Of a stretch of 64,000 nucleotides of DNA, positions 10,282 to 21,964 are shown one piece after another. The notes beneath the pieces were generated by a model. It made no database searches and was not told the origin of the DNA. It was given only the letters and a program-made list of their open reading frames with translations. Position 1 is the first letter of the stretch. Each line of letters begins with the position of its first letter. Both the position numbers and the translations under genes were made by a program. Origin of the DNA: Aphanomyces cochlioides (taxonomy: Eukaryota > Oomycota > Saprolegniomycetes > Saprolegniales > Verrucalvaceae). Where the stretch lies: NCBI GenBank assembly GCA_019828595.1, contig JAHQRK010000015.1, forward strand, positions 1,178,001 to 1,242,000. The letters run 5' to 3'.

Positions 10282-12115
10282 GGGAGATGTTAAACATCGG
10301 ACCCCTTTTTCTATTTGTCAGACCCTTTTAACTTGAATAAAGTATGCACATACAAATCATTGTATAACCATAAATCTAGTATGGCTAGTTGTTGTACTAT
10401 CTTGGTTGTGTTCGCTTTGCGTCTGGATTGACAAGAGAGACAGACAGATGCCACAAACGACTTGAAGCATTATGATGATTCCGTTGGGAGTAGAAAGCAC
10501 GCTAGAATATTTTGGAGCTGAAAAGAAACTCTGAACAAACTGGACAAACTCTGTTATGAATGCTTGGAGGCGAACGGCGCTATGAAAAACAGCATGAAGA
10601 ATAAACAGAGTCATTCGTTTTTGTCTAACTCCCGGAAATAGAAGTGTTGCGAGAGAGGAAAATTCATTCGACTTATTAAAAGTTGACATAGGCTTGCAGG
10701 GTGGAGCCTGCATTTTCTTGGTGGTTGAATCATAGTTGCAGGCTCATACGACTTGATCTATACGACAGCTTACATGATTAGCATTGATAACTCTACTCGA
10801 GAGAACAAACACAGCACTTCGTTGCGTAGAGGTCTAGACTACAAAGCTAACCATGAAGCTACTGGTGCGCCTATATTAACACTGAGTCTGTGAGATATTT
10901 GTAGATCTGAAATTCCTTGATATCTTGTCAACGATCATTCATTAATTTGACGGGGAAATATTATTAAACGCAATCGACTATCTGTCGTTGTTGTGGGTCT
11001 ACTTGCCAAAGACTGCTGAGTGCTCAACTCAACTAGTTTTGTGACTTGCGAATAATACGGGCGATCACGACCACAACACAAATTTACTTCATGTCAATTG
11101 CTCTTACAGCAATTCATATGCCTACTTTAGAACAACTTTCAAATGCAGTGCAGGTTCAAATGTTCAACTATGACGCAATATCAATTTCTGTTTTGCAAAT
11201 AGCTTACTGACATAGCGTGTGGAAATAGTGGCTGGAGACTTTGCAGTTTTATAGCACTAAAATGTATTGCATGATTTCTCGAGCAAACCTATCGAACTCC
11301 AATCAAGCAGCTTTCCTTTGAGAAGTATTCGAGCCATAAATGTATTTTCTACTTCAAAGTACTCGACAAGCAGTTTGTCATACTCACGGAAAATTCGGAC
11401 CATTTAACTGGATGCATTTAAATCGTACTCTACTGCATCGTTGTTGAGCATTTGTGCCTACAGTGGAGTTCAAAGTCTTTCTATAGTAAGCTTATTGCGA
11501 CTCATGAGAAATCAATTGACAGAGTCAATTGATTTCTCACAAGACCATAGTTGACGTAGAATAGATTTACATTATGGACATGGTTGCTATCAATAATCGC
11601 AAGTCACAGAATTGGTAGCAGTCTATGTCAGATACACCCACAAATACGACAGATAGTCGATTGCGTTGATTACTCTTTCCCCATCAATTGAAATTCTTAT
11701 AGTTGACAGGATGTCAAAGCAATTGCAGATCTACAAATACCTCGCAGGCTCAGCATATATACATCTGCATCAGTAGCTACATGATGAACTCTTGTCGCAC
11801 CAAATATGTTTTCTCATGTAAAGAAATTGATGCTAATGAACGATGCAAGCCTGGGTTGCATGTCAACTTTTAATGAGTCGAATGAATTCTCCTCTCACGC
11901 GACACTTAAAGTAAGGAACCATCATAATGCTTCAAGTCGTTTGTGGCATCTGTCTGTCTGTCTTGTCAATCCAGACGCAAAGCGAACACAACCAAGATAG
12001 TACAACAACTAGCCATACTAGATTTATGGTTATACAATGATTTGTATGTGCATACTTTATTCAAGTTAAAAGGGTCTGACAAATAGAAAAAGGGGTCCGA
12101 TGTTTAACATCTCCC
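10282..12115. mobile_element. Palindromic (foldback) Mutator-like non-autonomous element, 1834 bp
   Basis: The ends are long inverted repeats beginning GGGAGATGTTAAACATCGG, and inverted similarity continues deep inside: 10890-10910 pairs with about 11730-11750, and 10968-10990 with about 11645-11665. The whole element is therefore close to one large imperfect palindrome. It is flanked by an exact 10-bp direct repeat ATGTTCGAAT (10272-10281 and 12116-12125). Long terminal inverted repeats plus a 9-11 bp duplication are the hallmark of Mutator-like elements. There is no transposase ORF, so it would need a helper. Small indels distinguish the arms; a 35-bp perfect hairpin lies at 11505-11539. 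Confidence 0.85.
11505..11539. repeat. Perfect 16-bp inverted repeat with 3-nt loop inside the foldback element
   Basis: Arms TGAGAAATCAATTGAC and GTCAATTGATTTCTCA surround AGA. It lies off the geometric centre of the element, so it may be a local duplication near the original palindrome centre. Confidence 0.85.
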
Positions 12116-12125
12116 ATGTTCGAAT

Positions 12126-14836
12126 GCATTGTTGTTCTTGTCAAATCGGCAGAGTAACACCTATTTGTGAGCGTGGCTGGATCGGATGGGAGTGAGCCAC
12201 GCTGAAAAGCAAGTCCAAGGCGTAAATCACTGAAACAGACGGTGTGCAAAGGAATAAGGGGAATCTCAACGGAATGATCCAGTGTCTGAACAATTGAATC
12301 TTGGACAGTTGTCACTGTGCCAGGTCGAGTGTAGCTCATTCACAGAGTCGTGGTGTGGAAAATTTCAAAGATGACGCTTGAAAATAGGGTGGAGGTTCAC
12401 ACGTGTTGGTGTTTTACACTTGCACGTGTTTACATGTGTTTCCACGTGTGTGCAAATGCCTCCTGGTTTACACGCACGCCGGATAAGTTCCGGATGATCT
12501 TTTGGCTGTGGTTTTGCCCGCCTTTCGTCAGTTCTCTTCATTCTTCTGTTGTCTTTGTCAATGAAAAATTAATAGCGTAACGTTAGTGTGGTGTGGAATC
12601 ATTTTGATGAAGACCATTCTACGAGTCGTGCTAAATGCGTCAATTTCTGTGGTCATGCTCTGTCACAGATGGCAATGGCTGGATATGTAATGCAACTTGA
12701 CAATAACGTTAACTGGGGGGTAGCCCCTTTTCATCAAATGCAATCCGACAAACAATGCATTTGATGCTTCCCAAAGAGTCTTCTCAATGAAGGTTTACTT
12801 TTTGCACGTATTCATGTAGTTGTTGGTCGCTTATATAAACATGGTTAATGTGTGGCTCTCCGGGTTGCACCATTCACACGTGCGTGTAAATGCCAAAGTG
12901 CCGATTTCCTCCACCCTACTTGAAAAGCCTTTCCAAGTCGGGTGGACAATGCGGTAGCTTATCAAAGGTACCGACTGCAATTTCACCAAAGTACTGAATT
13001 GTAACGGCTTTTCCATGGCCGGTATCTCAGCAATGACCGGCCTCTCAGCAATGGCCGTCGGCCGCCCAGACGTCACTCAACGTGTAGACATGAAAGCCGC
13101 TACATCTTTGTCGTCCGAATCTGAAATCCGTTTGCGTTGCAGTTGCTCTGTCAAACCATCGCGCGCTGTGGCTTAATAGCTGGATTAATGCATTACACGC
13201 TTGTCCAGAGATGTGAGGCGTGTCCTCTTGGCAGTCGGGCTGGTACTTGGCACTCTATACCAAGCGAATCTCAGTCCAGTCACATATTATGTGACTGGAC
13301 AGGACACATTACCGTATTGCAGAGGCTTGTGGTGGTCGCAGAGCATAGATTGGACAGAGGGAAATGAAGCTAAAGCTCGATAACATAGCATTTGACCGTA
13401 TTCGGAAGATCCTATTTGTCCCCCCCCCCAATCTTTAGACAGTGGATTGCAATGCCGAGGCGTAGTAACGATACTCTAGTCATATCTCGAAATCTACCAT
13501 GAGGGATTGCTCCTTGTTGTCTTCCCGCACTCTTGAAGAAGACAGTTCATTTGTTGCTTCGGATCAGCTGGAGTATGAGAGCAGGCGTCCTGGGGCTACT
13601 ATCGCAGTCTGAAAAGGCTGTTCTGCTTGACATTAAAAACCTCGACAGTGTCGTATGATATTTACTTACCCCCCAACCGTTTGCACCATTAGCGTTCATG
13701 CAACGCGGGGGGGGGGTATGACTGAGAGTGGACAGGACGAGATAAGTTCTCAAAACGGAGTCACCATGCAGATAACAGGGCAGAGTGAGGATCGACGTAG
13801 CTGCAACCCCTTTGAGCAAGATCAACTGCCCTGTTTAAGGTCCAGTTGCCAAATCAAAGCCCAAGAAGGTTGGTCCAACGGCCACAAACAAAAGCAAATT
13901 GTTACGAATGCGGAGTTGGAGAACGGTGGGAGACTTTCAAGGGTGCGATCGCATCCATCTTGGCAGCTTCTTGACATTACCGGCATAAACCTGGACACTA
14001 CTGTCTGACACTGGTTGTTGGACACGTGTAAATTACCCCGCCAACCTCCTGCACAACGAATGCTGCATACAGTATGACGAAGCGTAAACAAGACACGATG
14101 GGTGCCCGGGGCTGAGGCATCAGGGATTACAAGCCCCCGAAAATTACTCCCTTCTGAATGCTCCGCTCCCCCCAATACACTTCGCATTCTGACGTTGGCG
14201 CCCCTCAAACGCTGAAGCCATGAGGACGAATATTACTTCAAGGTTTGCAGGGAAGTCAATCCTCTCTTTACCCTGTAACCCGCAAGCGACGAAATGCACA
14301 GCTATCCACCGGTGGCGAGGGACCTGGTGGTCGAGCCAAAAGGTCTTAGGGTCGGGAAGTTCCTTCCTTGTGGCATAGTTCCGAACTCCTAGTGCCCGAG
14401 ACTGCCTTTCCGTCTACCTCGCAAGACGTTTGCAATAGTGATGCTGAAGAATTTGGTCGCTGGGCACTGACAAATGGACATGTGTTCAAAGAGTCGTGCC
14501 TAGTTTCTTGCGGGGAGGTGCTCCCAAAGTTCATGCTACGCCATCGCCTACAACCACACGTCAACTCCGTTCGGAGTTTTGACATTGTACAGCAAACACT
14601 TTTTGGAGACTTCTCGTGCAGAGGATCTTCTTTGGTATTTCTCTGTCTCAATTCCTCGATTCACCTCGCATGTATCATCTACTGTGCTGCAGATCCTCTA
14701 GCAATTCAAGCCTCAAGGGATGCATGACGTTTGGTAATTCCGAACTCATGCTTCGTGCACAACATAATCCAACAACAAACAAATTATGAATTTGTGTATT
14801 AGAAACAATTGGAACTTCCGAGCTAAGGAGCTCAAC
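12126..14836. other. 2.7-kb gene-poor spacer
   Basis: No ORF with family features. Contains short poly-C/poly-G runs (about 13420 and 13710), a 13-bp-arm palindrome near 13273-13299 (GTCCAGTCACATA arms), and weak inverted similarity between about 12375-12480 and 12870-12925 (CACACGTG-rich, GGGTGGAGG), perhaps an eroded transposon. The right part is the 3' flank of the third protease. Confidence 0.4.
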
Positions 14837-17800
14837 TTAGATGATACGAACACCAGAAGTCACGCCGTCCTTCTTGGTTGGGCTACCCAACGAACCCTTC
14901 AAGTTGCACACACCATTGTAGTGAGAGTAACCCACGCAGTCGTCGCGAGACAAGCACAAGCCACAGCAGTCGTCCTTGTCAGCCGTGATCTCAGCAATGT
15001 CGTTGCCGAAATAGTCCGTGTTCGATTGAGCCTTGCCACACGATGGACGCACACCAGACGTCACACCGTACTTGTAAGTTGGCGAAGACAAAGAACCCTT
15101 CAGGTTGCACACACCGTTGTAGTGAGAGTAACCCACACAGTCGTCACGTTGGAAGCACAAATCACAGCAGTCTTCCTTCGCGGCATAGATTTCAGCAATG
15201 TCGTTGCCATAGTAATCCGTGTTCGATTGAGCAGCCGAGCAAGTTTGAGACTTCGACGGCTTTTGAGCAGCCTTGGCTCCCCAGTATGGAGAAGCCTTGC
15301 CAACCTTCCACTTCAAGAAGCATGTGCCGTCGTTCCAAGGAGTCCACACGTACACGACACAACCAGGAGTCTTGGCACAGTCATCGCAACAGTCTTCGTG
15401 GTTAGAACGCGAAGTTGACGTGAGGTCATAGCCAAAGTAGTCCGTGCCTTCCACGACCTTGCTGCATTGGCTGGCCTTCGTGGTAGGCTTGGGAGTCTTA
15501 GTCGTGGTTGACTTGGTGGTAGTGGTGGGCTTAGCGGTGGTAGTCTTAGCAGTAGTGGTTGGCTTGGCCGTCGTGGTCTTGGGAGTAGTGGTTGGCTTTG
15601 CAGTGGTGGTAGGCTTGGCAGTGGTGGTGGCAGGGGTTGGCTCTGGAGTGATATGGGTAGTCGCAGGAGTTGGAGCTGGGGTTTGCGCAGAAGTGGTGGT
15701 AGGAGCAGGAGTTTCCGTTGGCTTAGGGGTGATGTCCGTTGGGCAAGGAGTGGTGGCAGGGGTGGCAGCAGGGGTGCTGGTTGGCTTAGGCGTCACATCA
15801 GTTGGGCAAGGAGTGGTGGCAGGAGTAGCAGCTGGAGTACCCGTTGGCTTAGGCGTAATATCCGTGGGGCATGGGGTAGTAGCTGGGGTGCCAGCAGGGG
15901 TAGCAGCTGGGGTGCCCGTTGGCTTAGGCGTGATGTCCGTTGGGCAAGGCGTCGTGGCTGGAGTACCGGCAGGAGTAGCAGCTGGAGTACCAGTTGGCTT
16001 GGGAGTGATGTCAGTTGGGCAAGGCGTCGTGGCTGGAGTACCGGCAGGAGTAGCAGCTGGGGTGCCCGTTGGCTTAGGCGTGATGTCCGTTGGGCAAGGC
16101 GTCGTGGCTGGAGTACCGGCAGGAGTAGCAGCTGGAGTACCAGTTGGCTTGGGAGTGATGTCAGTTGGGCAAGGCGTTGTTGCTGGGGTGCCGGCAGGGG
16201 TAGCAGCTGGGGTGCCCGTTGGCTTAGGCGTGATGTCCGTTGGGCAAGGCGTCGTGGCTGGAGTACCGGCAGGAGTAGCAGCTGGAGTACCAGTTGGCTT
16301 GGGAGTGATGTCAGTTGGGCAAGGCGTTGTTGCTGGGGTGCCGGCAGGGGTAGCAGCTGGGGTGCCCGTTGGCTTAGGCGTGATGTCCGTTGGGCAAGGC
16401 GTCGTGGCTGGAGTACCGGCAGGAGTAGCAGCTGGAGTACCAGTTGGCTTGGGAGTGATGTCAGTTGGGCAAGGCGTCGTGGCTGGAGTACCGGCAGGAG
16501 TAGCAGCTGGAGTACCAGTTGGCTTGGGAGTGATGTCCGTGGGGCAAGGAGTAGTCGCTGGGGTAGTAGCGGGGGTAGCAGCAGGAGTACCCGTTGGCTT
16601 AGGGGTAATGTCCGTTGGACATGGGGTAGTCGCTGGGGTACCTGCAGGGGTAGCAGCAGGGGTACCGGTTGGCTTTGGTGTGATGTCCGTTGGGCATGGG
16701 GTAGTAGCTGGTGTGGCAGCAGGAGTGGCAGCTACAGTCGTGGCTGGGGTAGCGACTGGAGTACCGGTTGGCTTGGGTGTGATATCTGTAGGGCATGGGG
16801 TAGTAGCAGCAGGGGTTGCCGCCACAGTCGTTGCTGGGGTAGCAGCAGGCGTACCGGTGGGCTTAGGTGCGATATCAGTTGGACATGGGGTGGTAGCAGG
16901 AGTGGCAGCTGGAGTGGGAGCCGCAGTCGTCGCTGGTGTGGCGGCAGGAGTGGCCGCCACAGTCGTAGCTGGGGTAGCAGCGGGAGTACTGGTTGGCTTT
17001 GGTGTGATATCGGTTGGGCATGGGGTAGTCGCTGGGGTGGCCGCAGGAATTGGAGCAGCTGTCGTGGCCGGAGTTGCAGCTGGCGTAGGAGCCACAGTAG
17101 TTGCAGGGGTGGCTGCTGGGGTTGGAGCCACAGTAGTTGTAGGGGTAGGCGCTGGGGTAGGAGCAGCAGTGGTAGCTGGCGTAGGTGCTGGTGTTGGCGC
17201 AGCGGTAGTAACAGGGGTAGCCACAGGTGTTGGTTGTGGCGATTGGGTGTCGTGAAGTTTGCCATCGCGCAAAATCGTGGCAACATTCACACGACCGTAA
17301 CCGTAACGGTTGTTGGGGAACTTGGAGTCATCGACACCACCGCAGTTGGGAGCGCCGGGGCCAATGACTGTGCCAGAAGGAGTTGTCCACTGAGTGGGTT
17401 CAGGCAACAAGTCACGATCGGTGGTCTTGGTCAAGTAGCCATAGATTTCATCGTATGTCAAGTCGGATTGAGCGCTCTTCAAGAGGGCGACCACACCGGT
17501 GACATGAGGAGCAGCCATTGAAGTACCAGCCAAACGAATATAGCCAGTCAAGTTGAGCGCATTGGCAGACACAGTCCAGAAACCAGGAGCCGCAATATCA
17601 GGCTTGATCAACGTGACAGTCTTGTTGTTTTCGTCGTATGAAGTGACAGGACCCTTGGAGCTGAAGTAAGCGAGTTGGTTGGTCTCATTGTTGTAGCCAC
17701 CGATGGCACCGACCGAAATCACACGCGTGTAACCACCGGGGAAACCTGTGGTCTTGCAAGCAGGACCAGCATTGCCGTTAGAGAAGATGGGGGTAATTCC

Positions 17801-18691
17801 CACAGCACGCCAAGCAGAGATGGCTTCTTCATAGAATGGATCGTAGTCACCTTGACCACCCCAAGAGTTGTTGATCACATCAGCACCTTGCTTGCATTCA
17901 GGGTGGGTACCATCGAGGCGAGTTGGGCACACCATGAATTCAGCACATTGAGCCAATGCGGCATCAGTACCAGACTTGCCATACAAGCCCAAGCATGAAA
18001 TCCACTGGGCGTCCGGGGCAACACCAATACCGAACTTGCCGACGGATGTACCAATCGTGTGGGTACCGTGTTGGGCTGAGTCAAAAGGCTTTTCAAAGGC
18101 AGTGCCGTTGTATGGATTGAACCAGCCCTTGTAACTACGCCAGTTGTCCTTGATTGCGATGTGCTCGTAGGCAGCCCCGGTGTCGATGGAGCCGACAACA
18201 ACGCCCTTACCAGTGTAGTACTTCCAGATAGAAGGAGCACCGACAGTTTGGACACCCCACTGAGGCTGGTCAGTCAAATCTTGGATGGCGTTTTCAGGTT
18301 TGATGGGTTCGTCCAAGACGATCGAGAAACGCGATGTGATCTTCTTCACCTTGGGGTTCTTGGCCAAAGCAGTGACTTCATCCGCAGTGAGGTCGTTGAG
18401 GAACAAAGCCTTGCCAATCCACGACGCGTGTTCGAGCTTCTTGTCAAAGTCACCAATCAAAGACTTGACAGTCGTCTTAAAAGTCTCGACTTCAGTCGAG
18501 AGAGCTTCAAAGACAGCCGTGCGGGGGTCCGATCGTTCTTGCTTGACGATCGTCTCAACTTTGACATCCGAGTTCAAATATACAACAGCGCCCGTCGTTT
18601 TGGACGCCTCTAGGTTGCGGAGCACATTGAGCGACACCTTGGCCTGGACGACCGCAGCGGTGAGGAACGCCAAGGCAACACGGACTTTCAT
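14837..18691 (-). CDS. Secreted subtilisin-like serine protease with Thr/Pro repeat stalk and three PAN/Apple domains (paralogue)
   Basis: Single-exon gene of 1284 residues with the same architecture as the 5808-9479 gene. Signal peptide MKVRVALAFLTAAVVQA, then KVSLNVLRNLE and a propeptide. The S8 domain shows Asp in GSIDTGAAY, His in AQHGTHTIGT, oxyanion Asn in FSNGNAGPA and Ser in AGTSMAAPH. An Ala/Thr/Pro stalk follows with about seventeen PCPTDITPKPTGTP units, several consecutive ones almost identical, then TTTAKP repeats and three PAN/Apple modules ending GVTSGVRII. The catalytic domains differ clearly between the paralogues (for example GWFNPYNGTAFEKPFDSAQH against GWYNPYNGTAIDKPFDADVH), while the final 600 or so bases are close to identical. 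One cysteine-module residue differs (CCGLC against CCDLC). Confidence 0.93.
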   Translation of the reverse strand: MKVRVALAFLTAAVVQAKVSLNVLRNLEASKTTGAVVYLNSDVKVETIVKQERSDPRTAVFEALSTEVETFKTTVKSLIGDFDKKLEHASWIGKALFLNDLTADEVTALAKNPKVKKITSRFSIVLDEPIKPENAIQDLTDQPQWGVQTVGAPSIWKYYTGKGVVVGSIDTGAAYEHIAIKDNWRSYKGWFNPYNGTAFEKPFDSAQHGTHTIGTSVGKFGIGVAPDAQWISCLGLYGKSGTDAALAQCAEFMVCPTRLDGTHPECKQGADVINNSWGGQGDYDPFYEEAISAWRAVGITPIFSNGNAGPACKTTGFPGGYTRVISVGAIGGYNNETNQLAYFSSKGPVTSYDENNKTVTLIKPDIAAPGFWTVSANALNLTGYIRLAGTSMAAPHVTGVVALLKSAQSDLTYDEIYGYLTKTTDRDLLPEPTQWTTPSGTVIGPGAPNCGGVDDSKFPNNRYGYGRVNVATILRDGKLHDTQSPQPTPVATPVTTAAPTPAPTPATTAAPTPAPTPTTTVAPTPAATPATTVAPTPAATPATTAAPIPAATPATTPCPTDITPKPTSTPAATPATTVAATPAATPATTAAPTPAATPATTPCPTDIAPKPTGTPAATPATTVAATPAATTPCPTDITPKPTGTPVATPATTVAATPAATPATTPCPTDITPKPTGTPAATPAGTPATTPCPTDITPKPTGTPAATPATTPATTPCPTDITPKPTGTPAATPAGTPATTPCPTDITPKPTGTPAATPAGTPATTPCPTDITPKPTGTPAATPAGTPATTPCPTDITPKPTGTPAATPAGTPATTPCPTDITPKPTGTPAATPAGTPATTPCPTDITPKPTGTPAATPAGTPATTPCPTDITPKPTGTPAATPAGTPATTPCPTDITPKPTGTPAATPAGTPATTPCPTDITPKPTGTPAATPAGTPATTPCPTDITPKPTGTPAATPATTPCPTDVTPKPTSTPAATPATTPCPTDITPKPTETPAPTTTSAQTPAPTPATTHITPEPTPATTTAKPTTTAKPTTTPKTTTAKPTTTAKTTTAKPTTTTKSTTTKTPKPTTKASQCSKVVEGTDYFGYDLTSTSRSNHEDCCDDCAKTPGCVVYVWTPWNDGTCFLKWKVGKASPYWGAKAAQKPSKSQTCSAAQSNTDYYGNDIAEIYAAKEDCCDLCFQRDDCVGYSHYNGVCNLKGSLSSPTYKYGVTSGVRPSCGKAQSNTDYFGNDIAEITADKDDCCGLCLSRDDCVGYSHYNGVCNLKGSLGSPTKKDGVTSGVRII
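15720..17060 (-). repeat. In-frame tandem repeat encoding the stalk of the third protease
   Basis: About seventeen PCPTD-T-PKPT units. The middle block alternates two slightly different 75-bp units as a pair, a higher-order pattern typical of recent unequal crossing-over or slippage. Frame is preserved. Confidence 0.9.
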
Positions 18692-21600
18692 CTACTGACA
18701 GAAAGTAAAGTTCCAGAATGAAGCCCCATGTCACGACAACATTGACCTGATCCGACCTTTCTTTATACCAATCCGCAGTCGTCAAGCCAACCAGCCGGCA
18801 TGGTCTACAGCGTGATGTAATGCCTCATGGGTGTTTCAGGTTCATTCCTCACACGTCTAACGTACGTTCATTTTGCACTCTTTATAATATAATCAAGACT
18901 AACAATACATTATCGTCGAACAGCAGCGTACATGAGAGGAATTTGCAGCTGAAGCAGTTGAGAAAGGGACCACACTGCGCCTGTGTGGATGACCTTTCAG
19001 TCAACTTTGCAATGGATTGACAATAAAATCAATCGTGTCTCCCGCTCGCCTCGGTGGCTTTCCTCACGAACGCTGTCCTTTTATCTAGTCACCTTTATAC
19101 TTCATTCTCGACAGGCTCACGAGCAACTCGAGCTATGAAGGTTGAGAGGGTGAAAGTTGACCAGTGTGGATATTATCTCCTTGCCTATTCGTCTGGCCAA
19201 AGTAACCCACCAAAACGATGCCAAGTTGTCGACGACGTTCACAATGGATAACGTGGACTAAAGATCAAACTGGATGAAAGAATACAATCGAATGTGCAGC
19301 TAATTCTGTGGGCAATCTGGGCGATCAGGCCATGGGTGAGAAGATGGGAGGCCTGTCGTGGACCGTCTCCGATGGCTGTCCCTTCTCAAATTGTTCGCCA
19401 ACCTTCCACCTCAACGAATGGCAAGTTAAAGGACCCAAGCAGCAACACTCTCATCTGATCGAACTACAAAGTTAGGTTGCCCAAGTACACATTCACTTGA
19501 ATATTCAGAAGGACCAGCCGCCATGGTACACTTACTAGCTCTCTGAGTTGACCAGCTCACAGGAGTTCCGAGTCATTCGTTGAATTTCAAGTCACGTCCC
19601 GAGACGCCAGTGTCCTAGACTAACTTTGGCTATGAATCTGCATGGGCAATGCAATGCCAAGCCATGCATATGAAAAGAGGAAGTTCCTAGCTGACGCTGA
19701 AAGCAAGCTCTGTCGTGCACCATTGTCAGTACCACGCACTGCAATTGCTTGTCTTGGATGGCCACAAGGTTTACATGAGCCATTACACATTCATCAGATT
19801 TAAATGTCAAATGAGGTTGACCAGCTCAGCATGGGGATTTCCATCATGCTGACATTTTGTCATGGGCCAGCCCTGCCGCCATGATTGAGATGCCTTTGGC
19901 CACATTGACATTGCCAAAGTGTTAGCATGACAGGTTTTGATGAGGACGATATCGCTAGCAACCTGAGTACAACGACCAGATAGTTGGAGTTGATTGACGA
20001 ACTCGAGAGGGACAACTTGCCAATCTCACGCAATGTTGATACGTGATTGAGAACAGCGCGTCCAGTATTATAGTGAGCGCTGATGTGAACGCCCACGCTG
20101 AGTGGAGTGTCATCATGGTGTTGTTATTTTGTACGAACGCCACTCATTCAAGCTAGACGCATGGCTTTGGCGGCATTTGGGCTGCAACGACACGAGCCGG
20201 CCATGTGCAATGGTCTAAGCCGCTAAATGTGGACAAGCTTGTTGACTCTGAAATATGGTTCATAAAATGCCATCCCCCGCGGATCGACATCGACGGAGCC
20301 GCTCCAAGTCGAGCACATGAACAGCGGCCATGGATGGATTGTTGACGGCTTATCGAGCACAACATGATCGCTGTTGATTCACTCGTCTTGGAGCGGTTTG
20401 TCGTGGTTGCAGGAGACTTGGCAGAGCCTGCCGTTTGGACTGTGAATCAAATGCAGAGTCTGACGATGTCTTTGCCAAATTGTCGTACTGTAGATTGCCT
20501 CGAAAGATATTCGGCCTCAATATCGACAGCATCTTGATAAGTCGAGGCCTTCACTCCTTCACGACATTTAAAGTTTGAAGCTTTGATGGTGCAGCAAGAG
20601 CTACTGTCGGTGGCCACCTACCACACCCTCGCCAAGCTGCCGAGAGGTCAATGTCCCGATGCGCCACCTCCATAAAAGACGTAGCGGCGTCATTGACAGT
20701 TTAGCTACGAGGGTGTCGCGGAGGATGGATTGTTGTCATCTTAGGCGAGCCTAGTACAATGCCGACAGGTTTGTCAAAGAAGAAGTCGCCGTGGATACAT
20801 CGACATCTCGCGTCCGAGGCTAAATGTCATCGAAGCTATGTGTCTCGTACGACGTTTCTTCGGCAACTTAGCAATACTGTCGTGATTGTGTCGTGTGCTA
20901 CATCATGCGCTAAACCTTTTGTCAAGTGTCATCCTCTCGGTGAAGTCTGTGCGTACAGCTGAAACCAGTAACGAAAAAGTGACCAGACGCCTGCCAGGCG
21001 ACTTGGCGCAGTGACTCGGCGGCAGTTTCATCACGATAGCAGGTCCATTGGCCAGGCAAGGACTGGTTGGCCTGAGTAACAACGAAGAACTTTGTTGTGA
21101 CATCTGGGTGTCAGCAGCAGTCGAATACGCGAGATGGAGAGAAGGCATTTGACTAGATCGCTGTGAATTCCAACGAAAGCAGAAGCATATCTGCCCTACG
21201 ATAGTTCAGGATAACCAGTCCCTTACCGAGTCAATCGACGTACTATCATGATAAAACTGCCGCCCAGTCATGCGCCTCGTCGCCTGACTGACGCCTACTC
21301 AGTGTTCAAGTCACTGGTCCCAGTCGCACACACATGACAATAGGATCAGCACAGGATGTAGCGCCCAACACAACTGTTGTGGCCACTGAACGGGACACGT
21401 CACTCACTTCTCTAGCCTGCCTCGAGTCTCACCATTTACGGATGATGTTTGATAGCAGCTCACATGGTAAAGACAGGAAATACCCAATGCACGACTTCTG
21501 CACAACTTACCACGCATGGATGTACAGAGATTCGCAAACCGCGATTATATGCGAGGTATTAGTACTGGTTTAGGAAGCCAAGGGCTTGGAGCTATCATGC

Positions 21601-21830
21601 AATTGTTGTCGTGGATGAGAGAGAATCGATGTAAGGCCTCGTCGGCCCAGGCCTTTCAACAACAGTGACTTCCACGAGCTTGTTGACTTCGCACCACGCC
21701 ATGTCCATCCACAGTTTGGTGAGAAACTGTGGATGGACATGGCGTGGTGGAAGAAACGAGAGAACCAGAGTGCATTTGTAGAAAGAGCGTTCACGTGAAT
21801 TCAACGTGCTCTAGAGACTCGTCGGGTGTG
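18692..21830. other. 3.1-kb region with no recognisable gene
   Basis: Open frames are short (80 codons or fewer), overlap on both strands and show no family motif. The left end is the 5' flank of the third protease. A perfect 26-bp hairpin at 21692-21749 is the only clear structure. Confidence 0.4.
21692..21749. repeat. Perfect 26-bp inverted repeat, 6-nt loop
   Basis: Arm 21692-21717 begins CACCACGCCATGTCC and is the exact reverse complement of 21724-21749; the loop is GGTGAG. No gene overlaps convincingly. It could be a transposon remnant, a structured RNA or a recent hairpin duplication. Confidence 0.85.
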
Positions 21831-21880
21831 TCCGGTCATAGCTCAGTTGGTAGAGCGTTTGACTGTAGTGGCAAGTTGTA
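21831..21880 (+). pseudogene. 5' half of a tRNA-like sequence (tRNA-Tyr(GTA)-like), truncated
   Basis: The stretch TCATAGCTCAGTTGGTAGAGC matches a eukaryotic tRNA D-arm with its A box and is followed by a GACTGTAG anticodon region resembling tRNA-Tyr. The 3' anticodon stem, a clean T-arm (GGTTCGA-type B box) and an acceptor partner for TCCGGTC were not found, even allowing an intron. It could also be the head of a tRNA-derived SINE. Confidence 0.45.
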
Positions 21881-21964
21881 TTGGATTCAGTATGGCAGTT
21901 AGAGCGATGACGACATCTTGTCGACACGCAACTTTCATTCATTTAAAATCGACACGCCTTTAGA

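Noticed and set aside
15444..17521. Plus-strand ORFs of 603 and 622 codons opposite the third protease
   Set aside because: Same repeat-driven shadow frames; the minus strand has signal peptide, catalytic triad and PAN domains.
21831..21920. Functional tRNA-Tyr with intron
   Set aside because: No matching 3' anticodon stem, T-arm or acceptor complement within about 150 bases.
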